Source: Paragorgia papillata (lineage: Eukaryota > Cnidaria > Anthozoa > Scleralcyonacea > Coralliidae). From it: a stretch of 64,000 nt of DNA. The translations under genes and the position numbers were made by a program. The DNA lies in the NCBI GenBank assembly GCA_035771165.1, contig JAWNZC010000177.1, positions 297,501 to 361,500 on the forward strand, in the 5' to 3' direction. Shown piece after piece: positions 1 to 17,734 of this stretch; the first letter of the stretch is position 1; the number at the start of each line of letters is the position of its first letter. The notes under the pieces are model-generated. The model had not been told where the DNA came from, searched no databases, and saw only the letters and a list, made by a program, of their open reading frames with translations.

Positions 1-365
1 CTTGAAGTAAAATGTTTGTATAAACGCATCCAGTATATTATTAGTAGTATTAAGCTCTGACCAATAAGGCCATTGAGGACTCTAGGAATCTAAGGAAGAT
101 TTTATTTTGTGTATATATATATATTTATAAAATAGGTTGCGTCTTACGCACGCTGTGATTGGTCAATTACCATGTTTATATCAGGCTTTATAAAATAAGG
201 TGTCCTCTACACACGCTCTGATTGGCTGGGCCCCGTGCATTTATAAGAGTATGAAGATCATGAATGACGTAAAATGGCGTAGGATGGCGTTACCTGGCGG
301 GAAAAGCTAGCGAACCTTCAAAACTATCCCACTTTTAGTTTATTTTTTCCCCTCTTATTTTATAA

Positions 366-527
366 AACAAATAAAACATACCGCTCCTGTGCATATGTAC
401 TCTTATAAAGGTTCGTTTGACGTGATTTGAACACGAAAGAAGTGTAAAGGACTTCTTTCGTGTTCAAATGACGTCAAACGAACCTTTATAAGAGTACATA
501 TGCACGGAGCTTTATGTTTTATTTGTT
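366..527. repeat. long near-perfect hairpin A
   Basis: The left arm (366 to about 442) and right arm (about 452-527) are reverse complements over roughly 75 bases, separated by a loop of under 10 bases. The inner arms read GAACACGAAAGAAG and CTTCTTTCGTGTTC. The outer ends are AACAAATAAAACATA and TATGTTTTATTTGTT. No coding potential. The shape fits a foldback/MITE-type element; hairpin B next to it has similar outer ends. Confidence 0.85.
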
Positions 528-580
528 AAATGTAAACACGGTTGTGATGTCACGGCACATTTTTTAGCCTTATTTCATAA

Positions 581-770
581 AAGAAATAGAAAATGGATGC
601 CCTGTGTTTATATAACCTGATGCAAACACTCGAGTGAGTTGGGAGAATTCGAAAGTACTTATGTAAACCCTCGCCTACGGCTTGGGTTCACATAAACTTT
701 CGAATTCTCCCAACTCACTCTCGTGTTTGCATCAGGCTATATAAACACGGGCAGCCATTTTCTATTTCTT
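581..770. repeat. long hairpin B
   Basis: Inverted arms run from 581 to about 664 and from about 690 to 770, around a 25-base centre. The ends are AAGAAATAGAAAATGG and CCATTTTCTATTTCTT, and the inner arms include GGGAGAATTCGAAAGT. Small mismatches suggest it is older or less constrained than hairpin A. It lies only about 50 bases from hairpin A. Confidence 0.8.
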
Positions 771-1564
771 AAATATATATATATGATATAGTGTACGAAC
801 GTTTCATAGACCCAGCCCCTTTCTAAGCGCTAGTCCTCAAAACGTTGGCAACATAATATAATTAATTTCACTCAAAGTTTATCAGATTTCGTGGTGGTTT
901 AAAATATTAAAAGTACTCCACTACTCCGAGTAAGAAACCAATATTTGTAAAATAAAATGGGAAGAGAATGCCACGTGGACGGGCCGTGAAAAGCCCTGGG
1001 TACGATAGTGCTACTTACCATTACAAAAAGAAATAAAGGAAAGCAAAAGAACAAGAAATGTGGAAGACATTATTTTGCTTTGATGAACTTCTGTAAAGAA
1101 AGAATAAAATGGTTATTAAATTATTTGTACTCTTCAAAAAGCTGGGAACGTCAGACAACCTACCCGGTACTCACACCAAAAGCGGGCACACGACGTATAG
1201 GTAGCAATGGGTTAACCTAGTCACGCTTTTGTATATTTTTATTTATCTATTTATCTGTATACGTATATGTAAACTCTTCCCTGGACAAATGTGAAACTCA
1301 GATCTTTAGTATTAAATTTACTGTAGCTATAAACGCCAGATGATTTTTACTCGCGCCAAGTGCAAAATTCGAAAAAGAGCTGTGCAGCGTAAACACATAA
1401 CTGGCAGTGCAGCAGCACCTGATCCACCTCGCCGCATCAATCAGGTATATAGAGCTTATAGCAGCAGTAAGTTACAATTAGTACTCCGTAGCAGTATGGC
1501 AGAGGTAAAAGCTTAATACCCCAGACAAAGCTGGATAAGAAATCACGCTATCTGTCTATTAATG

Positions 1565-1905
1565 AAAGTCAGGGTAGCACGGGTGGCGTGTGCTGTTAGG
1601 GCGCTGCCTCTCACCGCTGTAGTTAAGCCCGGTTGAACGGGGTTAATACTTGGATGGGTGACCGTCTGGGAATGACCCCATTCTCGAACTTGAATTTCAT
1701 GTGAGTAGAGTTTAGTTGGTCTCTCCTGTGCTTCGAGGGTTTTTCGCAGGGTTCTGCGGTTTTCCTCCCTCCGTAAAATCAACACTTAGGTCTTAGCTTA
1801 TGTCGTGCACTTTTAACATGAGCCTCTGGCTTGGATGATTGGGCGACCACATCCTGTGCTTGCGACGTTAAATAAATCATTACTCATTAATAAATCATTA
1901 CTCAT
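1565..1905 (+). mobile_element. 5S rRNA-like SINE, copy 1
   Basis: Bases near 1645-1672 (TTAATACTTGGATGGGTGACC followed by GTCTGGGAATG) match the 3' half of a 5S rRNA gene, including its internal-promoter region. A shared body follows (GGTCTCTCCTGTGCTTCGAGGG, then GGTTTTCCTCC), and the element ends in a short tandem tail (TCATTACTCAT). Two more copies of the same order occur at 16147-16446 (minus) and 56568-56790 (plus). A 5S-derived head plus a conserved body and simple tail is the organisation of SINE3-type retroposons. The subfamily is not determined. Confidence 0.75.
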
Positions 1906-2004
1906 TACTCACAAAACCCAAAACTGTTGCTGTTTTAACCCTTGACTATACCAGCCACCAGGGGTCTTCCCTTGACGAGTAAAAGGTGCGTCTACATGCG
2001 TGCC

Positions 2005-2207
2005 TACACTGCAAAACCTCCAATTCTTGTCAAGATAATTTTTCTTGTTTTGAGATTTTATTTCTTGTTTTAAGATATTTAATCTTGTTTTAAGACAACA
2101 TATCTTGTCAAGAAACCGCAGTAAGATTATTATCTTGCAAACGGGACAAGAAAATCTTAAAACAAGTATTTTTTTCTTAAAACAAGTTTTTGGGAATTTG
2201 CAGTGTA
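2005..2207. mobile_element. MITE-like element, TACACTGCAAA termini
   Basis: The stretch begins TACACTGCAAAACC and ends TTTGCAGTGTA, so the ends are inverted repeats. The interior is rich in TCTTGTTTTAAGA-type words and can fold on itself. No open frame. It is a non-autonomous DNA transposon candidate of about 200 bp. Confidence 0.6.
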
Positions 2208-3412
2208 TATAGGAGTCAAGGGGCTAAAGAACCGACTTTGTGAAAACTTCTTAGCCGGAGAAAAGAACATTCTTTCCAACTGTAGTTAAGGTCTCGAAGA
2301 AAAAACATTGAGAGGACAATGCCGATGAGTTTTGAACCCTAGGAAATCGGAAACGTGTATCATGTTTGCAATATGGTGTGATCATTGTTTACTTAGTCGA
2401 TATTTACACAACGCACGTACTGAATCGCGTTGCGGAAATGTCGGACTCTTTTGTCTGCGTTGCAGTGCATGTATCATCACGAGCACGCAATATTAAATAG
2501 CTCGTATATAAAACCAACGGTTTCATCCATACATAAACGTTATTATACGTTATTATAATATATATATATATATATATAACGTATCGTAAACTTAAATAAA
2601 AACGCTGGAAAAAGTTCCTAATTTCCGTCCAGATAAAGAACTCCCCTCGAAACGCGTCGACAGTATTTCGTTATTAAAAGTATTCTTGGCAGTTTTTAAC
2701 TTTGTTCTTTCTAAAACACTACCTACACAACACTCTACGTTTTTACAATATCTGCTGCCATATTTTCAGGTATAGACTTAATTAATTCAATGCTATAAAT
2801 CAGCGTTTACGATAACCCAAACAGTGAAATAAAAATAGTGTGCTGCATAGGCAGTGTTGAAATACAAATCGAAGTATAGTAAGGTTTGAGTACTGCCGAA
2901 AATATTGAACGTAGTTTCTAACGTTTCGAGCGAAGGCCTTCGATTTGTTTACGATAACCGTTGGTTACGTGCGGACGGAAGGCCTTTAAACGTATTAAAA
3001 ATCACGAGCGCATGCAACGTGCATACATGTACGTAGACGAAAAATCTGCCAAGAAAGTGTCGTGTTTCTGGAATAATAGACTGATTTCTAAAAAAGTATA
3101 TTTATGAACACCTCGTCCTCCCCATTATCGTAACGTTAGCTCGCGTTTATATACAGATATAATAAAATTCTGGTTGATAAAATTAGACGTGGTGGGGTTT
3201 TTTTGTGCATTAAAAGATTATAATAGTATAAATAAAAAAATAAGCTTAAGTTTTAAGTTTTATTTTTCTAATAATAGAAAAAGTATTTCTTGGTGGTCCT
3301 ACACGAATATTAAATGAAAAATATTTTTACACAAATTACGGCAATGTTAAACACAGAACACCATGAAATAGAAAATAGAAAAAAAGAATGGAAAAGAAAA
3401 ACACACAGATAT

Positions 3413-3657
3413 AAAGACACGAGGCGAAGCCGAGCGTTTTTATATCTGATAAAACACGAACTACGAGTTTATTGAACGGCTTCAAAAACGAACCACTTGG
3501 TAAGTTCATTGGCGTAGTAAGTTTGAAAAATAACCTTATCTAAGCCGAGAAAATCAAAGCTAAAGTTTATGTAAATCAGGAGGTATCTTTATCACATATA
3601 AAGACACTGATTAAACTTTAATTTTCTTTTGAATTTTCCTCATGAATTATTAATGAG
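3413..3657. mobile_element. dispersed element ending in CTCATGAATTATTAATGAG
   Basis: It contains a short hairpin (ATATAAAGACACGAGGCGAAGCC / GAGCGTTTTTATAT), a segment GGTAAGTTCATTGGCGTAGTAA, a segment ATCACATATAAAGAC, and a terminal CCTCATGAATTATTAATGAG. The same segments recur in the same order at 6985-7392 and 11030-11161, and in partial or inverted form at 17957, 18682-19175 and 54219. No coding capacity seen. Confidence 0.6.
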
Positions 3658-5511
3658 TTTTTGAACACAAATGTTCTATTAACTGTTTTATTTTTATATC
3701 TTCATTCATCTAAGTTAAATTCCCTCGAAGTTGCTTGCGCAGAAAAGGCTAGATGACTAGATCAGATATATACAATCCTTATGATTTATTTTTCATGAAT
3801 CCTTTCTTCTTTTTTTATACTTTACTTTATATTATCAAACTGAAAATATTATGAACACCTTTTCATGTGATATCAGTCCACTATCAGGACAGCCTTTTAT
3901 TATAATATATATTTTAACATTTACCTCCTATATCGAAAAAGGAAATCTTCTGTCCGGTTTGCGTGCACTGCCCGGGATGGATCTTGCTGTGATCAAGTAT
4001 ATTATTAAGTCTGCTTGATCGTACGCTGTAGTTTTTTTGCGAAAACTGCTCTTAAATAAAGATTTTACAAAACTCGTGATCAAAATATAATAATTATAGG
4101 TTAAAACGTCAATATTGTTATGTAGAAGGCCAATATTTTAAAATATCCATGCAACTATTTGTTAAACAGATGAAAAGACTACCCAACAATTCACAGGAAA
4201 ACCCCAGGCTTGAAAGAAATCTCCAAGCAATGAATACTGTAAGTCCCATGGCTAGTGACAGCTTATTAAAATCTGGCGAAGAAAACTCCAGAAGAGAGAA
4301 AATAATTTGTTAAGCAGATGTGCGTAATTTGTGCTATTTGCATGCAGTTTTCTGGAATAAATGGGAGTCGATCGATTTCGTTTGATAATGGAATCATATT
4401 CGCATGCAGGAAATTACGAAGAACACAGCCACAATTGACAAATATTTACGTCAAGAAAAGACGAGAAAGATCGAGAAAGAATAGACAAACTCTTCTAGAT
4501 TCGTCTTTCGGTTTCAAAATAGAGATATAAAATAACAATAGCTAAATCCTAAATTATTAATTTTTGCTTGAACTTTTAATCTTCAAGATTTAAACAAACT
4601 TTGTGCTGATTTCGACAAAATTCTGTTGTGTGTAACGTCGACGTTAGACAATCCTTTTACGTTTACGTTCAACCGCGCAAAATACGACGCTAATAAAAGC
4701 TACAAGCCTTATCCCAGCGACGCTTACGAATAAAAATCAAGTTCAAACTATTTGACATAACTGATATACAACGTAATGTTTAGTGTTCGGAAGACATAAC
4801 AACTGTCTTGGTAAAGCTGCGTTGATGGTTTCTTGGTATTCATCGATTACGTGCGCGCGTTTTAAATCGCATAACTAAACGTATACATTAAAAATGAAAT
4901 CACTTGCCTGGTGCGTTTTCTTGAAATCTTGATAGAACAGTAAAGAAGAGTCTTGGTCTGCCTCGAAGTATCGGTCTCGTCGCGATGAAGTGCAAAAGAT
5001 ACGCTGATAACAACCAAAAGAAATGCGAGAAACGACCAATGAAAGATATTATAAACAGCCTGATCAGATTTCATTATTCTCGGGATATGATTGGACGAGT
5101 AAAGTATTGCGATTGATTGTTACCAGGCATGATATTAATACACACCAGTCTGACTATGATAGTGATGACTGATGGCTTTTGTTGGCATTTAATTGGTTTA
5201 ACACGCAGCCAAATATTCAATAACAATTAAAATGTGTAAATACAATATTTCATGTATATGGTAGTGCATCGTTCGATTCAGAGCCGAATTAAAAGAAGCC
5301 TCTGCGGAAGAGAGAATTCAGAGGTTGTGTTTTTTAGCTTTTGCTTGCCAGTGACACGTGATTTGTTTTCGCTATAGAGTAAAATTAAAAGTAGATTAAT
5401 CGGTTCACCTGTGGCCAAGCTATGTTTGCATCGTGACAACTTGCTTTTGAAGCGAGAATTTGTGGGAACACTACTATACGTATATTGTATGTTATTAGTG
5501 TTTTCAGATTG

Positions 5512-5673
5512 AGTTGGTAAAGTTTTTTCGTATGTTTTTGCTGTACAAGCTGTCGGCATTTGAAAGGTTGTGGGTGGGTTCGGATCCCAAACCGTTCAGT
5601 GCTCTGGAGCTCAAGAGTTTTTGAGTTACGACAGCTTGACATAAAAAACATACGAAAAAAACTACTACGTTTA
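5512..5673. mobile_element. degenerate tRNA-like palindromic element
   Basis: The ends are inverted repeats: a left arm of GTTTTTTCGTATG...GCTGTACAAGCTGTC and a right arm of GACAGCTTG...CATACGAAAAAAAC. The middle carries GGCATTTGAAAGGTTGTGGGTGGGTTCGGATCC, a decayed form of the anticodon-arm and B-box region seen in the better copies at 33275-33350 and 55391-55466. Confidence 0.5.
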
Positions 5674-5927
5674 TTTTAGCAGTAAATGAATAAATGTGCA
5701 GTGTTATCACAAATTCTCGCTTCTATTTATACAACTGTGTTTATCATAGCCAGAAAGTTGTTTATGTGGTTAAACGTAATCAGCCTCTTAATTGTATTAA
5801 AACATTCTTAGAGCAACCTTTCCTTCCTAAACTTCTTCTGAATATTAACAAGATCAGTTATTGACTAAACATAAATAAACTGACCTCACATTAAGGATCA
5901 CAGCAAAACGCTTTCATATTTATGTAA

Positions 5928-6033
5928 TACAGTGAACTCTCTCTAACACGGACACTCTCGGGACCAAATTTGGTGTCCGCCTTAGAGAGGTGTCCACCTT
6001 AGAAGGGTGTCCGTTTAGAGAGAGTTCACTGTA
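5928..6033. mobile_element. short TA-flanked inverted-repeat element (pogo/Tigger-like MITE)
   Basis: The terminal inverted repeats are TACAGTGAACTCTCTCTAA and TTAGAGAGAGTTCACTGTA, flanked by TA. The whole unit is 106 bp. CAGT-type termini at TA sites are typical of the pogo/Tigger group of Tc1/mariner transposons. A related architecture lies at 31540-31691. Confidence 0.65.
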
Positions 6034-6984
6034 ATAACTAAAAACAAACAAAAATATTATAAAATTACTCTGATTTATACTGGATAACCCTATATCAGTC
6101 GTATCTATACTGTTCTCCCTAGAATTCTAGTGAGGGCCACCCCCCATTGGTCCAGTGTTTAAACTACAGTAACCGGAATATCAGAAGAAAACCTGTTGGT
6201 GTTTGGTAGAGTCAAACTGAAAGCGCTCTGAAATTTTGACGTGAAATTTTAATCAGCAGTAACTGCATGAAGTAGGAATACAACCTGACCTGACTGGGTC
6301 AAAGAAAATACGAACTCAACGAACGGTATAAGTGTCAGAAATTTCGCATGTTGTGTGACCACTAGCCTTGCGTATACGGCGGCGCTTGGGGTTGGGGAGA
6401 AGGCGGGAAGGGAGAGGGAAGGGAAGGGAAGAAAGGGGAGGAAGAGGAAAGAAAGGTGACCTTGAGCAAAGGTAACAGTGCAACCAATCAGCAAAGCGCA
6501 ATGTTCTCCGGTCATTTGTCACTTATCTCGCTCGTCGCGTTACACCTGGTGAAAAGCAGGTACGCAGCGCTAACCACTATATCGTCAAGACTCTATAGTA
6601 CAGTATATATAAATCTAAAACCTTAATTTTACAATCTGAACCTCAATAGACAGTGATAATATAAACCGTATAAAACTAGTAAGTAACAACTATGGATGCA
6701 GTAGCAACACACTGTGTTTGGTTATAACTGGTCACGTGGCCTGTATCGTGCTAACCGAACATAAAAAGAAAACATGATTGAACTCAACAAAGGCATGATT
6801 GCGTGATATGCAAACTTTATTTGTTGTTTGTGGCCATTTAGACAGTTTTTACAACAAAACCTTATTTGGCTTTATTCTGTTTTAATATGGTCTTCTTGCA
6901 GTGCCGTTGCCAAAAATCTTTCTGAATACATAGTGAATGACTGTGTATATATATATGTAATATTTATAAACCGCGCAGGAGGGC

Positions 6985-7392
6985 TTTATCGGATATAAAA
7001 CACGAGGCGATAGCCGAGTGTTTTAGAGCCGATAAAGCCCGTACTGCAAGGTTTTTAAATGGCTTCTAAAAAGAATCACTTCATACGTTCATTGACGTAG
7101 TAATTTTGAAAATTAAGCTTATCTCAGCCGTTAAAAACCAGCGAGAAACTTAGAGCGAGTCTATATCACATATATGGATCGTTTCCACTCACGTGATCGG
7201 TGACCCCATGGGGGTGGTGAAACAATACGAAATATTTGAATAAGAAAGAGCTAATTCCCATACCGTACACCAATATGGCCGCCATTTCATTGTTTTGGTA
7301 CACCAATATGGCCGCCGTGACGTCAGGTGAAAACATCTATAGATCCGATACGCTCATGATTTTTCTTTGTGTTTTCCTCATGAATTATTAAT
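6985..7392. mobile_element. second copy of the CTCATGAATTATTAATGAG element
   Basis: It begins with a hairpin (ATCGGATATAAAACACGAGGCGATAGCC ... TTTTAGAGCCGAT) and carries the GTTCATTGACGTAGTAA word, then CACATATATGGATCG and the terminal CCTCATGAATTATTAATGA. An insertion near 7200-7320 carries a direct repeat of CACCAATATGGCCGCC. It ends just upstream of the MetX gene, so it may overlap its promoter region. Confidence 0.5.
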
Positions 7393-7511
7393 GAATTTTA
7401 GCCTGACCCGTCACTCCGTTGGAAGAACTTGGTTCACATTTTGACCCGGTTATAAAGATACGAGATGACGATACGTCACTCGTGAGATCACCAAGACCTT
7501 AGTGGCCTGAC

Positions 7512-14778
<7,267 letters not shown>

Positions 14779-14826
14779 AATAACAAATCTGAAAATTGGT
14801 TGTCAAGAGAAGTGAAGTTGCATTTC

Positions 14827-14827
14827 C

Positions 14828-14872
<45 letters not shown>

Positions 14873-14887
14873 ATCTGTCTGTCTGTA
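14827..14887. repeat. (CTGT)n microsatellite in the MetX 3' region
   Basis: About 15 CTGT units lie just downstream of the MetX stop codon, inside the probable 3' UTR. Confidence 0.95.
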
Positions 14888-14961
14888 TCTAACAAGAGTG
14901 CTAGTAAATTATTGTAAATATATTTTAATAATTTTTGGGTGAAGTACTGTAAATATATATT

Positions 14962-15023
14962 AATAAATTTTGGAAAATTACAATATTGTTCTTTTAGATA
15001 CGACATTGGCATATTATAATAAA
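14962..15023 (+). promoter_or_regulatory. candidate polyadenylation signals for MetX
   Basis: AATAAA occurs at 14962-14967 and again at 15018-15023, about 185 and 240 bases after the stop codon. Either could end the MetX transcript before the FIRRM start region near 15381. Confidence 0.45.
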
Positions 15024-15380
15024 ACGTTATTAAATGATAATTTCAATCGAAAGACGAATGGGAAATATACGTTTCAAGCCCTTCTCGATTGAAAGCTTTG
15101 CGCGGCTGCGCGCTGCTGACGCCGCTCAATGGCCTGGGAACGAGAATGTTACGCGTCAGAACAACGCGAGAAAGGACTAAGACTAGTAGTTATAAGATTT
15201 CCCGCGCGAACTCGCGAAGGTTTGAAGTATTTCTCCTTGGGAGCAGTGCATTCAAACTGAGCCGAAATATTTGTGAATTTATGGTGCTTTTATCGCAAAA
15301 TGATTCACATTCAATGGTTATGGTGTGAAGTAAGGTCATATGTCTACAAGTTTGGTTAAATATTTTATTCAAATTTGTTC

Positions 15381-17703
15381 ATGGCTTCCCTACAAACTAT
15401 TCCCAAAGAATGGATGGAGGACACACGAGATGTTGATGTAGTTATTGCCAAGGCTGTGATATCCTTTCTTGTAGTTGCTTGTATAAAGAAAGTTATGATT
15501 ATTGTGTTTTATTGTAGTGTATTATGCTTGTACATTGCAATGTTCTAGTATTTAAACGTATTAATATTAATGTTCAATAATAGTTCTAAATAATTATGTT
15601 ATAAAATTGTATATATACATATTATACAGTGTATTTATATTATTATAAATATCATATATACTGTAGTACTAACAATAGCTGTAATATTTTGTTGTGGGCC
15701 ACCAAATATGGACAGCTTTAGTTTGTAATACAACATGAACTGGGGGGGGGGGGGGGGGGGGGGGCAGGGCAGTGTTCAGCCTATTGATGGTAATACATTT
15801 TCAATGAAAAATAAATAGAGAATAATACATGGATGTGATTTATTTGATTAAAGGTGATGTACAGTCTGTTCTGTGCATGTACGAAACTAATGTTTACATC
15901 TAAATTTACAAAAAAATACTTATAACCTTATTTCAAGATTGTAAGCTTTTCTTGGTTCCCATTCATTACTTGTACCCAAAACTAAACATTTTCAGGAGAA
16001 ATAGAAGAAATCCGAGGAGACACCTCGCTGAATCGCTTGGTTTTCTGCCATGTTGTTCCTAATGGTTTACATTGAGCTGAGTACTTCATGTAATTATCTA
16101 TGAATGTCATATTTTGGGGACCACATTGCGGTCATGTGCAGAACGGACTACGTCACCTTTAATCATTTATTTAACGCCGCAAGCACAGGATGTGGTTGCC
16201 CAATCAACTGAGCCAGAGGCTCATGTTAAAAGTGCACGACATAAGCTAAGACCTAACATATTGATTTTATGGAGGGAGGAAAACTGCAGAGCCCTGTGAA
16301 AAGCCCTCAAAGCACAGGAGAGACCAACTAAACTCTACTCGCATGAAATTCAAGTTCGAAAATGGGGTTATTCCCAGACAGTCGCCCATCCAAGTATTAA
16401 CCCCGTCTAACTGGGCTTAACTATTTGGTGAGAGGCAGTGCCCTAAATCATGCATGAAATTGATAAAATAAAATGGTTGCAAATGGTTCCTTAACAATAA
16501 ATAAACCTCATTTAAAGAGGCATTTGACCATAAAGTTAAAGTTGGTATATATTGTGAATCTTTTTTTCTCACTGCACTAACTATACATCTACAGATACCA
16601 AAGATAACTTCAAAAATAGGACAGAGTAGTATAGAACTGTAGTATAGGACAGACTAGTATAGGACCATAGTATAGGACAAGGTAGTATAGAACTGTAGTA
16701 TAGGACAAAGTAGTATAGGACAAGGTAGTATAGGACAGAGTAGTATAGGACAAAGTAGTATAGCACAAGGTAGTATAGGACAAGGTAGTGTAGGACAAAG
16801 TAGTATAGGACAAGGTAGTATAGCACAAGGTAGTATAGGACGAAGTAGTATAGCACAAGGTAGTATAGGACAACGTAGTATAGGACAAAGTAGTATAGGA
16901 CAAGGTAGTATAGGACAGAGTAGTATAGGACAAAGTAGTATAGGACAAAGTAGTATAGGACAAAGTAGGGTAGGACAAGGTAGTATAGCACAAGGTAGTA
17001 TAGGACAGAGTAGTATAGCACCAAGTAGTATAGCACAAGGTAGTATAGGACAAGGTAGTATAGGACAATGTAGTATAGGACAAAGTAGTATGGGACAAAG
17101 TAGTATGGGACAAGGTAGTATAGGACAAAGTAGTATAAGACAAGGTAGTATAGGACAAGGTAGTATAGGACAAGGTGTAGTATAGGACAAAGTAGTATAG
17201 GACAAGGTGTAGTATAGGACAAAGTAGTATAGGACAAGGTAGTATAGGACAAAGGTAGTATAGGACAAAGTAGTATAGGACAAAGTAGTATGGGACAAAG
17301 TAGTATAGGACAAGGTAGTATAGGACAAGGTAGTATAGGACAAAGTAGTATAAGACAAGGTAGTATAGGACAAGGTAGTATAGGACAAGGTGTAGTATAG
17401 GACAAGGTAGTATAGGACAAAGTAGTATAAGACAAGGTAGTATAGGACAAGGTGTAGTATAGGACAAAGTAGTAAAGGACAAGGTATTATAGGACAGAGT
17501 AGTATAGGACAAGGTAGTATAGGACAATGATTCCAAGTATGTTTTGTTTTTTATGTTTTTCTCAGAAGTTTTAACATTTCTTTGTAATGGCTTGCTACCC
17601 AGTTTGTCAATAATCAATTTGGAAGAAAATTTCTTGTGTAATATATTTCCAGAAGTGAGTAAATATGTAAATATATTGTTGCGCTCGTTACAAAATAATT
17701 GGT

Positions 17704-17734
<31 letters not shown>

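Larger units (their letters stand above)
1..7511. other. gene-poor 5' flank made of repeats
   Basis: I found no convincing exon here on either strand. Open frames are short, without family motifs. The stretch holds two large hairpins, a 5S-like SINE, a tRNA-like palindrome and several short inverted-repeat elements, listed separately. Between them (about 780-1560, 2210-3410, 3660-5500 and 6040-6980) the sequence is AT-rich and I see nothing I can name, apart from a short TA run near 2562-2577 and a weak minus-strand open frame at 4862-5074 that starts with a hydrophobic segment. Confidence 0.6.

Noticed and set aside
1543..1785. Genuine 5S rRNA gene
   Set aside because: Only the 3' half resembles 5S rRNA; it is followed by a SINE-like body and found in three dispersed, diverged copies.
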